DNA of 64,000 bases from Rickettsiales bacterium (lineage in GTDB: Bacteria; Pseudomonadota; Alphaproteobacteria; Rickettsiales; JAJNBL01), in assembly GCA_021156175.1 (NCBI GenBank), contig JAJNBL010000006.1, forward strand, positions 1 to 64,000. The letters are read 5' to 3'. The notes beneath the pieces are model-generated. The model searched no databases, was not told the DNA's origin, and worked only from the letters and a program-made list of their open reading frames with translations. The position numbers and the translations under genes are program-made. Shown piece by piece: positions 1-8,477 of this stretch (within the stretch, counting starts at the first letter, position 1; each line of letters begins with the position of its first letter).

Positions 1-3000
1 TTCAGTGATATAGGCTTGGGCAGCTTCCCAATTGATGCAAGCGCATCATCCCGAAGCCCTGCCAACTCACGCCGCGGCGAAACACGGCCCACAAAACTTG
101 CTGCTGGCGCAGGAATGGATAAGGATGGCACGGGCACTGATGCCGATGAAACCGGAGCTGGAGCCGTTGCCTTCGGAGCTACAAGTGATATCTTAGGTAC
201 GCTACTTGAAGACGACGAGACCGATGGTGCCGGAGCTGGAGCCACTGGCTTCGGAGCAAGAGGCTTCGGAGTCACCGCTGGCGCCACGAGTTTTAGAGCA
301 GGTGACGACACCGGATTCACTACCGGAGCAGCAGCTTTATCACGCTCTTTCTCTTTTCCTTTCCCCTCGTCTTTTTCCTTAGGCGGCGTTGGTAGCACAG
401 TTGCTGAAGCAGCCGCTGGAGCCGAAGGTTTTTTGGAAGCAGTAACAATCTCAGGCGCTCTGATAACAGGCCTACTAGAGACAGAAGACACCGGATTTAA
501 AGCATGTTTCTGATGCTCAACCCATTCTGGGAATATATCAATATATGACTGAATAAATGTGAGCTCTTCGAACGAGATATCAGGATAATTTATCTGTGCC
601 AATTCTGCACGTAATTCGGCACTTGGACGCCGATTTGGATTGTTAAGAACATATTTATTAATCGCACACCATACGTACTTAGAACCCCAATCTCCCCTTC
701 CCTCATTATAACGTCCCGTTAAAAGTATTGCTTCGCTTGCAGGCCGCACATTACCCAGTGCCAATACCGTTAAAGGACCACAATCATTAGGTTGTTGGGC
801 GCCGGTTTTAACATATCCGTACCGTACATCATTACCCAACTGCTCCCCAAACACTAATCCAAGCGAGCTAACCGCAATTCGTTCTATTTCGTCATCTAAT
901 TCGTAACCACCGGCAAGAGTATTGGTATAATGCATCTCAGCATTAATCTTCTCATTTTCCTTGGTAAGCAATACCTCAAAACCCACATAATGCCCAAGAA
1001 GGGCAATAGGACAGGAAAGGGTTATACTTTTTAAATTATTCCCCCAAGCAAAAGCCTCACGAGCATCTCTTAGTTGTTGTACTATACCGTCTTTTACTGC
1101 TTGCAGACCTCCATCTTCATATATAACATTGCCTCCTTCATCAAATACCAAATCTTCTCTTTCATTGCGCCTCGGTAACACCGTATGAATCATGGCTGTT
1201 GTGATACAATGATTTGGGAAATACTGCGCCTGGGTGAGGTCGCGGACAAACGCTCCGCCCGCATAATCTGGAGCATTTCCATAACTTCTAAATAATTTAT
1301 AGTCCCGCTCCAGTTTCTGATCGAGAATATTTTGTAGTACCTCTGCATGAATTGCGCTACCTGGCTTCAAAAGGTCTGCCATATCCTTAAGGTTTAAAGC
1401 ACTCATATCGCGGAACCACGCCTTTCTCGGTAGAAGGCTTGAATCAAATGCCGCAAATGCTTCCTCTCGCCGTTTTACTGCGGCTTCCACCTGTTGTGCA
1501 GCAGCAACAGGATCTAGCTCTTCAGCATCGCCCGCTATAGAATCATCGCCCGCGGGTAGTACAGGATCTACTAATGCTTTCTTCTCTTTCGCTTCTAGTT
1601 CCTGTAAGCCTTCACATATCCCGCTAAGAATACCGCAAACCATGAGATTCCTTCTCTCTGGAAGCGAGTAACCCTGTCCGAGTTTCTTTTTATTCTCTTC
1701 TGAGATTTTACCGTCTTTATCCCCAAGTTTAGCATTTTTGGCTAGCGTTTGATCTGTTTGGAAATACTTGTAGGTTTCACAAATATCCAGCAATTCCTCT
1801 ACCAATGCTTTCGCATTGACAATCCCTTTTGCTACTAAAGCTTCTGTGATCGATTCTTCTGTTGCATTTCCTCTAACAACCTGATCTGCACCGATAACTT
1901 CCAGACATTTTTCTATCTCTTCTGGCGTACGGTTTGGCAACTTTTCCAAAGACAAAGTAATCCAACCTGCTACCATATTGATATCTGCTTGAGCTAGCCC
2001 TTTTCCTTTCTTCTTTGCCTCTGTCATTGCTTGCAATCGCACAAGCGATGATGGCGTAGCAACAGGTTTAGGCTCAGGAGATGTCGACGGTTTAGGTGGT
2101 ACAGTTGGACTAGATGCAAAAAGCTTTGCTGGTACACTTGGAGCAGGAACGACTTTAGGTGCTCTTTTCGCTGCTTCTTCTGCCAATTTTTTGGCTTCTT
2201 TTTCAGCCAACTCATTTCTATTAACAAGCTCTTGGTTTACCGCCCCAAGAACAGCACAATACATGTAGCCTTTTATCTCGAGTTCTGAATAATTTCCCTG
2301 CACTGATGCATATTTATGCACTGCTTTATTTTTCTCTAGATGTCGATCTTCATTGAACTGTTGATAGAATCCTCGAATACTTTGCAAATCACTTAGAAGA
2401 GATGCTATATCCTCATCACCGAGTCCAGGTATTAACCTTCTAATTTCATCTGCACCTTGCTCACGAGCCATTATATTCAACAGCTTATTTATCTCTGCAG
2501 GAGTTCGTTTAGCCAGTTCATCAGCCAACCCCACCAACCACCCTTCGACCTGATTCAAGTCTCCTTTATCTAATACCACGGCTTTAACTACTAACTCTTT
2601 CATTTTCTCCAAATGCTGTAAAGGAGTTAATTCAGCATGCCCCGCTTTTAGCAGTGAAGGATCTAAAACTGCACCATTTGCAACGGCAAGAAGACAAAGC
2701 CCAAGCGAGTTGTCTTCGAATTGACATTGTTGTGAAACATCAAAGAAAATTGATCGACCGTTTTCATCCTTAGTTTTTGCAAGCTGAGGATTTTCTGAAA
2801 GAAGATTAAGTGCATGTTGATAATCCTTTCTATCAAAAGATAGCCTAAGTAATTGAAGGTTCGCCGCTAAAACTGCGGACGGCGGTTGCGGTGCACTTAC
2901 CGCTTCAGATTTGCTTTTTTGATTCACTACCCATTGATGAAAGCCACGACCGGCAGGATTTCTTGAATTTTGATACGGAGCAAAGAGAGAATGACCATTT

Positions 3001-3167
3001 TTGTCCTTCAATAGTAGTAATTGAGGATTTGATTGTAAAAGTTGGCGTGCGCTCTCATAATCTTGTTCATCAAGTAAAAATCCGAGCGTTTGTACTAGAT
3101 TGTCCTGTTCTTCATCCCGCGGATGTGCAGCCACTTGGTGTAATGATGATGAACTACTTTTACTCAT
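1..3167 (-). CDS. Large multidomain protein with CE-clan (Ulp1/YopJ-like) cysteine protease signature, 3' end outside window
   Basis: I translated the minus strand from ATG 3165-3167 codon by codon and found no stop in 1055 codons; the gene runs off the left edge. AAGGAG lies 7 nt before the ATG. Two ~35-residue repeats (about 28-62 and 107-141) share the pattern DY..A..LL..NPQL...KD.NG.S.F. Two larger related segments (about 203-330 and 394-525) share a Trp and an RTPxEI motif, separated by a Pro-rich linker. Residues ~600-835 look catalytic: His726 followed by Tyr in a hydrophobic strand, YTNTL (Asn749) where CE proteases have YxDSL, and QQPNDCGPL with Cys796. The His-Cys spacing of 70 matches C48/C55 enzymes. 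From ~890 on, the chain is Pro/Ala/Ser-rich. No signal peptide or membrane segment is visible. Known CE enzymes cleave ubiquitin-like modifiers or acetylate host proteins; an effector role here is inference. Confidence 0.8.
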   Translation of the reverse strand, partial: MSKSSSSSLHQVAAHPRDEEQDNLVQTLGFLLDEQDYESARQLLQSNPQLLLLKDKNGHSLFAPYQNSRNPAGRGFHQWVVNQKSKSEAVSAPQPPSAVLAANLQLLRLSFDRKDYQHALNLLSENPQLAKTKDENGRSIFFDVSQQCQFEDNSLGLCLLAVANGAVLDPSLLKAGHAELTPLQHLEKMKELVVKAVVLDKGDLNQVEGWLVGLADELAKRTPAEINKLLNIMAREQGADEIRRLIPGLGDEDIASLLSDLQSIRGFYQQFNEDRHLEKNKAVHKYASVQGNYSELEIKGYMYCAVLGAVNQELVNRNELAEKEAKKLAEEAAKRAPKVVPAPSVPAKLFASSPTVPPKPSTSPEPKPVATPSSLVRLQAMTEAKKKGKGLAQADINMVAGWITLSLEKLPNRTPEEIEKCLEVIGADQVVRGNATEESITEALVAKGIVNAKALVEELLDICETYKYFQTDQTLAKNAKLGDKDGKISEENKKKLGQGYSLPERRNLMVCGILSGICEGLQELEAKEKKALVDPVLPAGDDSIAGDAEELDPVAAAQQVEAAVKRREEAFAAFDSSLLPRKAWFRDMSALNLKDMADLLKPGSAIHAEVLQNILDQKLERDYKLFRSYGNAPDYAGGAFVRDLTQAQYFPNHCITTAMIHTVLPRRNEREDLVFDEGGNVIYEDGGLQAVKDGIVQQLRDAREAFAWGNNLKSITLSCPIALLGHYVGFEVLLTKENEKINAEMHYTNTLAGGYELDDEIERIAVSSLGLVFGEQLGNDVRYGYVKTGAQQPNDCGPLTVLALGNVRPASEAILLTGRYNEGRGDWGSKYVWCAINKYVLNNPNRRPSAELRAELAQINYPDISFEELTFIQSYIDIFPEWVEHQKHALNPVSSVSSRPVIRAPEIVTASKKPSAPAAASATVLPTPPKEKDEGKGKEKERDKAAAPVVNPVSSPALKLVAPAVTPKPLAPKPVAPAPAPSVSSSSSSVPKISLVAPKATAPAPVSSASVPVPSLSIPAPAASFVGRVSPRRELAGLRDDALASIGKLPKPISL

Positions 3168-3210
3168 GGGAGTGCTCCTTGCTGTTGCGAGTATTTGGCT
3201 TCGGAGGGGA

Positions 3211-3239
3211 ATAATATATTAATTTTTCTTAATAATCAA
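3211..3239 (-). promoter_or_regulatory. Sigma-70-type promoter of the CE-clan-like gene
   Basis: On the minus strand, -35 TTGATT (3234-3239), a 17-bp spacer and -10 TATTAT (3211-3216) lie about 40 bases before the start codon at 3167. The elements lie between the groEL terminator and the gene, so the gene is transcribed independently of groESL. Confidence 0.65.
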
Positions 3240-3240
3240 G

Positions 3241-3275
3241 AAAAAAGCTCCCCGGAAATTCCGGGGAGCTTTTTT
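3241..3275 (-). terminator. groESL terminator, 17-bp perfect inverted repeat
   Basis: The arms 3241-3257 and 3259-3275 are perfectly complementary around A3258, with a GC-rich core and A6/T6 outer ends. It starts 32 bases after the groEL stop. Because it is symmetrical it would also stop plus-strand transcription. Confidence 0.9.
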
Positions 3276-3307
3276 AACATACTGTAATATAAATGTAATA
3301 TAAGGTA

Positions 3308-4957
3308 CTAGAACCCCATACCGCCCATACCACCCATGCCGCCCATACCGGCAGCAGCGGCACCAGCGCCACCTTCGTTTTCCTCAGGTTTATCGGCAAT
3401 CAGTGCTTCCGTGGTGATCAGGAGTCCCGCGATAGATACGGCATCGCGCAGTGCGGTGCGTACTACTTTTGCAGGGTCAATGATACCCGCTTTGAAAGCA
3501 TCGACATAGTCGAGTTCTTGAGCATCGAAAATGATGTTGTTTTTCGCTTCTGAAAGCTTGCCCACCACGATCGCGCCATCAATACCCGCATTTTCAGCGA
3601 TTTGACGAATCGGAGCTTGCAATGCACGTTTCACGATGTCGATACCGGCTTGCTGATCAGAATTGATCGCTTTGAGGTTATCAAGCACTTTCGCAGCACG
3701 AAGCAGAGTTGCTCCACCGCCAGGTACGATACCTTCAGCAACCGCAGCGCGGGTCGCGTTCAATGCATCGTCAACACGGTCACGGCGCTCTTTCACTTCG
3801 ATCTCAGACGCACCGCCTACTTTCAGGACAGCAACACCGCCTGCAAGTTTAGCCAGACGCTCTTGAAGTTTCTCGCGATCGTAATCCGAAGAGGTTTCTT
3901 CGATTTGCGCTTTCAATTGCTTCACGCGCGCATCGATATCTTTTTTCGCGCCAGCACCATCAACAACAGTAGTGTTTTCTTTGCTGATCGTGATTTTCTT
4001 CGCTTGGCCAAGTTGTTTCAGGGTAACGGTCTCGAGTTTAATCCCGAGATCTTCGCTGATGACTTCGCCACCGGTGAGGATCGCGATATCTTCAAGCATC
4101 GCTTTACGGCGATCACCAAAGCCAGGAGCCTTTACAGCCGCCACTTTCAAACCACCGCGCAGCTTGTTCACAACCAAGGTTGCAAGCGCTTCGCCTTCCA
4201 CATCTTCTGCAATGATGAGCAGAGGACGACCCGATTGCACAACCGCTTCCAACAATGGGAGCATTTGTTGCAAGCCAGACAGTTTCTTCTCGAACAGAAG
4301 GATATAAGGACGCTCCAATTCCGCCACCATCTTCTCAGAGTTGGTGATGAAGTAAGGAGAGAGATAACCACGGTCAAACTGCATACCTTCAACGGTCTCC
4401 AGTTCGAACTCAAGGCTCTTGCCTTCTTCCACGGTGATAACACCTTCATTGCCCACTTTATCCATTGCTTCCGCAATTTTCTGGCCAATTTCTTTGTCGC
4501 CATTCGCAGAAATGGTGCCAACTTGTGCGATTTCTTCTTTAGAAGAGACTTTCTTCGATTGTTTCTCGATTTCAGCCAGTACCGCTGCAGTTGCCTGATC
4601 AACACCGCGTTTCAGATCCATTGGATTTAAGCCAGCAGCAACGCGCTTCAAGCCTTCATTCAAAATGGTATATGCGAGAACGGTTGCAGTTGTTGTACCA
4701 TCACCGGCATCATCATTGGCTTTAGAAGCCGCTTGACGGATTGCTTCTGCACCGAGTTTCTGAACGCCAGAAAGTTCGATCGCTTTTGCTACCGTAACAC
4801 CGTCTTTCGTGATTTTTGGACCACCGAAGCTTTTATCGATGATAACGTTACGACCGCGTGGGCCTAAGGTTACTTTCACCGCATCAAACACAATCTTAGC
4901 GCCGCTAAGGATTTCCTCTTGCGCGCTACGTCCAAAACGTAATTCTTTTCCTGCCAT
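3308..4957 (-). CDS. groEL: Chaperonin GroEL (Hsp60)
   Basis: 549 residues, a normal length. It forms the double-heptamer ATP-driven folding chamber with GroES. Visible landmarks are the N-terminal TLGPRGRNV nucleotide loop, the [15 protein letters not shown]/Mg motif, the apical domain with [17 protein letters not shown], the PGGGATLL segment and a C-terminal Gly-Gly-Met tail ending GMGGMGF. It sits 35 bases downstream of groES in the usual groES-groEL order. One oddity: the equatorial segment after IELS reads [12 protein letters not shown], apparently one residue shorter than the usual DKFENMGAQMV type. Transcription should start at the sigma-32 promoter before groES and end at the palindrome at 3241-3275. 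Confidence 0.98.
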   Translation of the reverse strand: MAGKELRFGRSAQEEILSGAKIVFDAVKVTLGPRGRNVIIDKSFGGPKITKDGVTVAKAIELSGVQKLGAEAIRQAASKANDDAGDGTTTATVLAYTILNEGLKRVAAGLNPMDLKRGVDQATAAVLAEIEKQSKKVSSKEEIAQVGTISANGDKEIGQKIAEAMDKVGNEGVITVEEGKSLEFELETVEGMQFDRGYLSPYFITNSEKMVAELERPYILLFEKKLSGLQQMLPLLEAVVQSGRPLLIIAEDVEGEALATLVVNKLRGGLKVAAVKAPGFGDRRKAMLEDIAILTGGEVISEDLGIKLETVTLKQLGQAKKITISKENTTVVDGAGAKKDIDARVKQLKAQIEETSSDYDREKLQERLAKLAGGVAVLKVGGASEIEVKERRDRVDDALNATRAAVAEGIVPGGGATLLRAAKVLDNLKAINSDQQAGIDIVKRALQAPIRQIAENAGIDGAIVVGKLSEAKNNIIFDAQELDYVDAFKAGIIDPAKVVRTALRDAVSIAGLLITTEALIADKPEENEGGAGAAAAGMGGMGGMGGMGF

Positions 4958-4992
4958 GTTAATGTCTCCAAGTTATTGTTCTAAATACTAAA

Positions 4993-5316
4993 TTATGCAG
5001 CTTTCTTCTTGCTGTTGGTACCTTCCAACACGCCCAGAATGTCTGATTCTTTCAAGATCAAGAGATCCTGACCATCAACAGTCACTTCTGAACCACCCCA
5101 TTTTGCGAACAGGACGATATCGCCTGCTTTCACATCGAGTGGGATTGGCTTGCCAGATTCATCACGGGCACCCTTACCAACAGCGATTACTTCGCCTTTG
5201 GTTGGTTTTTCTTTCGCTGAATCAGGGATGATGATCCCGCCAGCGGTTTTTTGATTCTCTTCGATGCGCTTTACGAGCACACGATCATGCAATGGACGGA
5301 TAGAGGCCATAGTCAT
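4993..5316 (-). CDS. groES: Co-chaperonin GroES (Hsp10)
   Basis: 107 residues including a short C-terminal Lys/Ala extension (NSKKKAA) beyond the usual ~95. The heptameric lid of GroEL. The N-terminal [14 protein letters not shown], the mobile loop [20 protein letters not shown] and the [16 protein letters not shown] strand are typical. First gene of a two-gene heat-shock operon. A sigma-32 promoter lies 75 bases upstream; no CIRCE/HrcA inverted repeat was found in the leader. Confidence 0.97.
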   Translation of the reverse strand: MTMASIRPLHDRVLVKRIEENQKTAGGIIIPDSAKEKPTKGEVIAVGKGARDESGKPIPLDVKAGDIVLFAKWGGSEVTVDGQDLLILKESDILGVLEGTNSKKKAA

Positions 5317-5390
5317 TCTCCAGTTTCAATTATATTTCAGTTAGTTAACCTACAGTCCAGGCGATTCGCCGGTTTCTTTAGTAAGATAGC

Positions 5391-5419
5391 ATATGGGGTG
5401 CCTATTGCCCAGCTTCAAG
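5391..5419 (-). promoter_or_regulatory. Sigma-32 (RpoH) heat-shock promoter of groESL
   Basis: On the minus strand the sequence reads CTTGAAG (5413-5419), 14 bp, CCCCATAT (5391-5398). This closely matches the RpoH consensus CTTGAAA / CCCCATNT. It lies in the gap between the glycosyltransferase stop and groES. Confidence 0.88.
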
Positions 5420-5439
5420 TGCGGGTAATCAAAAAAATG

Positions 5440-7272
5440 CTAAAAGTTTTGCGCGGGGTTCTCTATACTATGCCCATGCTCCGTCTTCTCCCAATAATGG
5501 GGTCTTGTGATAAGCTGGCCCACCGCTCGGATGCTCGCAATCGAGTGGAGCATCCAATAAAACGGGAAGAGAGGGATATAGAGCAGGAGTTTACAGCCGA
5601 ATTCCTTCCGGTACCACACCACCGCAATTATCGCGACCAGGGCATGGAACCCTATACTTCCTAGTAAATTTATCCCGGCAAGCTGGAGCACCCAATGAGG
5701 AATTTCGGCAAATAGCGAAAGCTCCGTCATTCCTATCCCCACCCCTAAGAGCAACAACAGCGGGGCGAGCAAATACGTTAGCACCGGCGCGCCGATAAAG
5801 AACTGGAAGCCCGCGAATCCAACAGGCCCTAGCGCCCGAAGCAGCTTGATTGGATGGCGCATATGGACGAAATAAGTCTGCATATAACCCTTCATCCAGC
5901 GAGAACGCTGTTTTAGCCAGCTCATAAAGCTCACTGGCGCCTCTTCCCAGGTGATGCTCTCAATCAGACCCACTTCTTGCTTCTGCCAGGCCACGCGCAT
6001 ACCGGCATCCGCATCTTCGGTGACGTTATAGGGATCCCAAAAATGAAGCGACTTCAAACGATCCATACGAAAATGGTTGCTTGTCCCGCCCAGTGGAATG
6101 GGCATTCCCATCGCTTTTAAGCCTGGAAGCAAGAATTCAAACCATACTGCATATTCCAAGGCAAATAAGCCGGGCAGAATGCCTTTGCCGTAATTATGGT
6201 AATTGAGCTTCGCCTGGACACACGTAAGCCCCTCTCCTCCTGCGCGGAACGCCGCTATCGCCTGTTTCAACTGACCGGACTCGGGTTCGTCTTCCGCATC
6301 GTAGATCGTCACATATTCACCTTTCGCAAAGCGGATGGCATAGTTACAGGCCTTTGGCTTGGTTTGCGGCAGGGAATAAGGCACACGGATGATCTCAAAA
6401 TAGCTTTCAGGCTTTAGGCGCTTGATGGCCTCAATCGTCATCGCATCATTGGCTTCCACGATGAGCTTCACATCGAGCTTATGTTTAGGATAATCGAGGT
6501 TCCGAATCGATTGCAGCAGCCGGGGCAAAGTCTTTTCTTCCTTATAGAGCGGAATGAGGAGGGTATAAAGAGGCAAGGCTGCCTCCTCTAATCTGGATAC
6601 ATCCCGAAAAGGAGCAGGATTCAACACTCCCATGGCGAATAAGGCCGCTTTAAAGAAATGGGTGGCGAGATAAAAGAGGTTCATGACCGTAAACAACACG
6701 GCCACGGCTGTCGCGGGAAGATACACGGCAAACAGAAATACAAAGCTTAAACTGCCTAAAAAAAGATTTCGATCAAACCCAAGAAAGAGATATTTGGCGG
6801 AATAATGGGGTGCGGCCTTATAAAGCTTTTCCCGCGCCTCTTCATCATTTTGGGCGGAAAAATAGCGCTGGATACTCCAATGGATGTCAAAAGGCGAAGT
6901 CATCACAAAACGGATAGGCTTCCCGAATTGGCGCGTCCATGTGATTAGTTCCGGCCCGTTCGGGCTGGTCGTTGCAATCCATAATTCTCCGGCCTCTTCT
7001 TTCCAAGGAATCGCCTGGAGGCGGAGGTAATGTTCCAGGTCATTTGCGGATAGCACACCCGCATTGGGCGGAGTTTGGAGTAAATTGACAAAGGGAAGCG
7101 CGTAATGTTGAGCCAAGGCTTCATAAAGCCCGTGGTTGGTGATTTTTCCCTCGGCGATGAGCTGCTCGCCTAACTTACTTCCCAAACGTTGTTGATTATG
7201 AAGCGCCTTAGTGAGCGCCTCCTGGGTAAGCTCACCCTTGTGGAGCAATAATTCTCCGAGTTTGCGTTCCAT
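5440..7272 (-). CDS. Membrane glycosyltransferase family 2 with N-terminal GspE/MshEN-type domain (XagB-like)
   Basis: 610 residues from ATG 7270-7272, two bases after the upstream stop; a longer frame to 7311 would overlap the methyltransferase. Residues ~1-75 (LGELLLHKGELT...LGEQLIAEGKIT) resemble the N-terminal domain of type II secretion ATPases, often a c-di-GMP-binding fold. Two membrane segments precede a processive GT2 domain with TLLIPLYKEE, the DxD-like YDAEDEPE, TEDADAG and the QRSRWMKG (QxxRW) signature, followed by C-terminal membrane helices. This architecture makes and exports a polysaccharide from nucleotide sugars at the inner membrane. It is third in an operon after an outer-membrane protein and an RlmI-like methyltransferase, as in xag loci. 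The product is unknown. Control by c-di-GMP is an inference from the MshEN-type domain. Confidence 0.85.
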   Translation of the reverse strand: MERKLGELLLHKGELTQEALTKALHNQQRLGSKLGEQLIAEGKITNHGLYEALAQHYALPFVNLLQTPPNAGVLSANDLEHYLRLQAIPWKEEAGELWIATTSPNGPELITWTRQFGKPIRFVMTSPFDIHWSIQRYFSAQNDEEAREKLYKAAPHYSAKYLFLGFDRNLFLGSLSFVFLFAVYLPATAVAVLFTVMNLFYLATHFFKAALFAMGVLNPAPFRDVSRLEEAALPLYTLLIPLYKEEKTLPRLLQSIRNLDYPKHKLDVKLIVEANDAMTIEAIKRLKPESYFEIIRVPYSLPQTKPKACNYAIRFAKGEYVTIYDAEDEPESGQLKQAIAAFRAGGEGLTCVQAKLNYHNYGKGILPGLFALEYAVWFEFLLPGLKAMGMPIPLGGTSNHFRMDRLKSLHFWDPYNVTEDADAGMRVAWQKQEVGLIESITWEEAPVSFMSWLKQRSRWMKGYMQTYFVHMRHPIKLLRALGPVGFAGFQFFIGAPVLTYLLAPLLLLLGVGIGMTELSLFAEIPHWVLQLAGINLLGSIGFHALVAIIAVVWYRKEFGCKLLLYIPLFPFYWMLHSIASIRAVGQLITRPHYWEKTEHGHSIENPAQNF

Positions 7273-7273
7273 A

Positions 7274-8464
7274 TCACCCCACTCGCATGGTAATCGCTTT
7301 GAGGTACTCATTCTCTTTTAGTTTTGGATGCACACTATGGTCAGAGGCCGCACCCGCAATGCGTAATTTTGTGTATTTCTGGCCTGAGTTTTCAATCGCT
7401 TTTTGCATAATTTTGGCAAGCGCTTGGGTTGGCACATGATGCGAGCAGGAAGCAAGCAGCAATACGCCTCCGGGCTTGACCAACGGAACGGCAAGTTTCA
7501 CAAGTTTCTCGTAACCTTTTAAAGCGGCCATTTTATTCTGCTGTTGCTTCGCAAAGGCCGGAGGATCTACCACCACGATTTCAAAACGCTCAGGCTTCTT
7601 GCCTAACTCTTCCAGCACATCAAAGGCTTTACCTTCCATGAATGTGCAACACGCCTCCACACCATTACGCACGGCCGCCTTTTCAGCCAAAGAGAGCGCA
7701 AGCGCGGAGCTATCGACAAACGTCACCGATGCCGCACCCGCTTTCGCGACCGCCAAGCCGAAGCCTCCGCTATGACAATAAACATCCAGCATGTTTGTCT
7801 TTGCAGTGGTGAGTTCTGCGATATGCCGGCGATTCTCGCGCTGATCATAAAACCATCCCGTTTTCTGGCCATGCACTAAATCTGCGTAGTAGATTGTATC
7901 ATATTCCTGGACCTCGATGAGCGGCGGGATTTCCTCCCCAAAGGCAAGGCGTACATAGCGCGGAATTCCTTCTTTCTCGCGTGAGGGAACGTCACCACGG
8001 AGCAATACCGTATCCACCTCCGGCAGGACTTCCCGTATGGCTTCGATCAGCGTCTCAAGATGGCGTTCCATCCCGGCAGTACTCACCTGGCACACAAGCC
8101 GACTGCCAAAACGATCGAGCACCAGCCCTGGCAGGAAATCCCCTTCCGAATGCACTAAACGATAATAGGGAACCGGAATAGAAGCACGTTTCTTGAGTGC
8201 TGCTTGCAAGCGATAGACAAAAAAGGCTTTATCAATCACTGTATCGGGTTTCAAGGCTAGCACTCGGCATGCAATCACTGAGCGGACGTTATAATAGCCC
8301 ATCGCAAAGGGTTTCCCTTTGAAATCCGCGATGGTGACGATCTCGCCCGGCTCTAGTAATTCGAGCGCCGAAGAGCTTTGTACTTGGGAAGCATAGATCC
8401 ACGGATAGCCTTCGCGGATGGCTTTATCTTCGCCTTTTTTGATGATGAGGAGTGTTTGTTTCAT
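7274..8464 (-). CDS. Class I SAM-dependent rRNA methyltransferase, RlmI/YccW-like (XagC-like)
   Basis: 396 residues from ATG 8462-8464; an in-frame GTG at 8473 is an alternative start. The N-terminal ~75 residues form a PUA-like domain (EGYPWIYASQV). The Rossmann methyltransferase half contains DVYCHSGGFGLAVAKAG (SAM-binding motif I), VDSSA and the catalytic-type VVVDPPAFAKQ motif. RlmI proteins form 23S rRNA 5-methylcytosine, and homologues of this shape are annotated as rRNA methyltransferases. Located between an outer-membrane protein and a polysaccharide synthase, with 14- and 2-base gaps, so co-transcription is very likely. The same association in Xanthomonas is named XagC (from memory). 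Whether its role there is RNA methylation is unknown. Confidence 0.85.
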   Translation of the reverse strand: MKQTLLIIKKGEDKAIREGYPWIYASQVQSSSALELLEPGEIVTIADFKGKPFAMGYYNVRSVIACRVLALKPDTVIDKAFFVYRLQAALKKRASIPVPYYRLVHSEGDFLPGLVLDRFGSRLVCQVSTAGMERHLETLIEAIREVLPEVDTVLLRGDVPSREKEGIPRYVRLAFGEEIPPLIEVQEYDTIYYADLVHGQKTGWFYDQRENRRHIAELTTAKTNMLDVYCHSGGFGLAVAKAGAASVTFVDSSALALSLAEKAAVRNGVEACCTFMEGKAFDVLEELGKKPERFEIVVVDPPAFAKQQQNKMAALKGYEKLVKLAVPLVKPGGVLLLASCSHHVPTQALAKIMQKAIENSGQKYTKLRIAGAASDHSVHPKLKENEYLKAITMRVG

Positions 8465-8477
8465 GAGGAGCACTATC

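Noticed and set aside
16-513. Plus-strand 165-residue Ala/Gly-rich open frame
   Set aside because: Antisense shadow of the Pro/Ala/Ser tail of the CE-like protein, whose minus-strand frame is open across the whole region and has a promoter and ribosome site.
1680-1730. EF-hand/dockerin-like DKDG pattern (residues 483-486) in the CE-like protein
   Set aside because: Only part of the DxDxDG loop is present and no second calcium loop follows.
3602-4630. Plus-strand 342-codon open frame
   Set aside because: Lies wholly antisense to groEL and encodes no recognisable protein; GroEL is certain.
5317-5439. CIRCE/HrcA operator before groES
   Set aside because: No TTAGCACTC-N9-GAGTGCTAA repeat found; the region holds a sigma-32 promoter instead.
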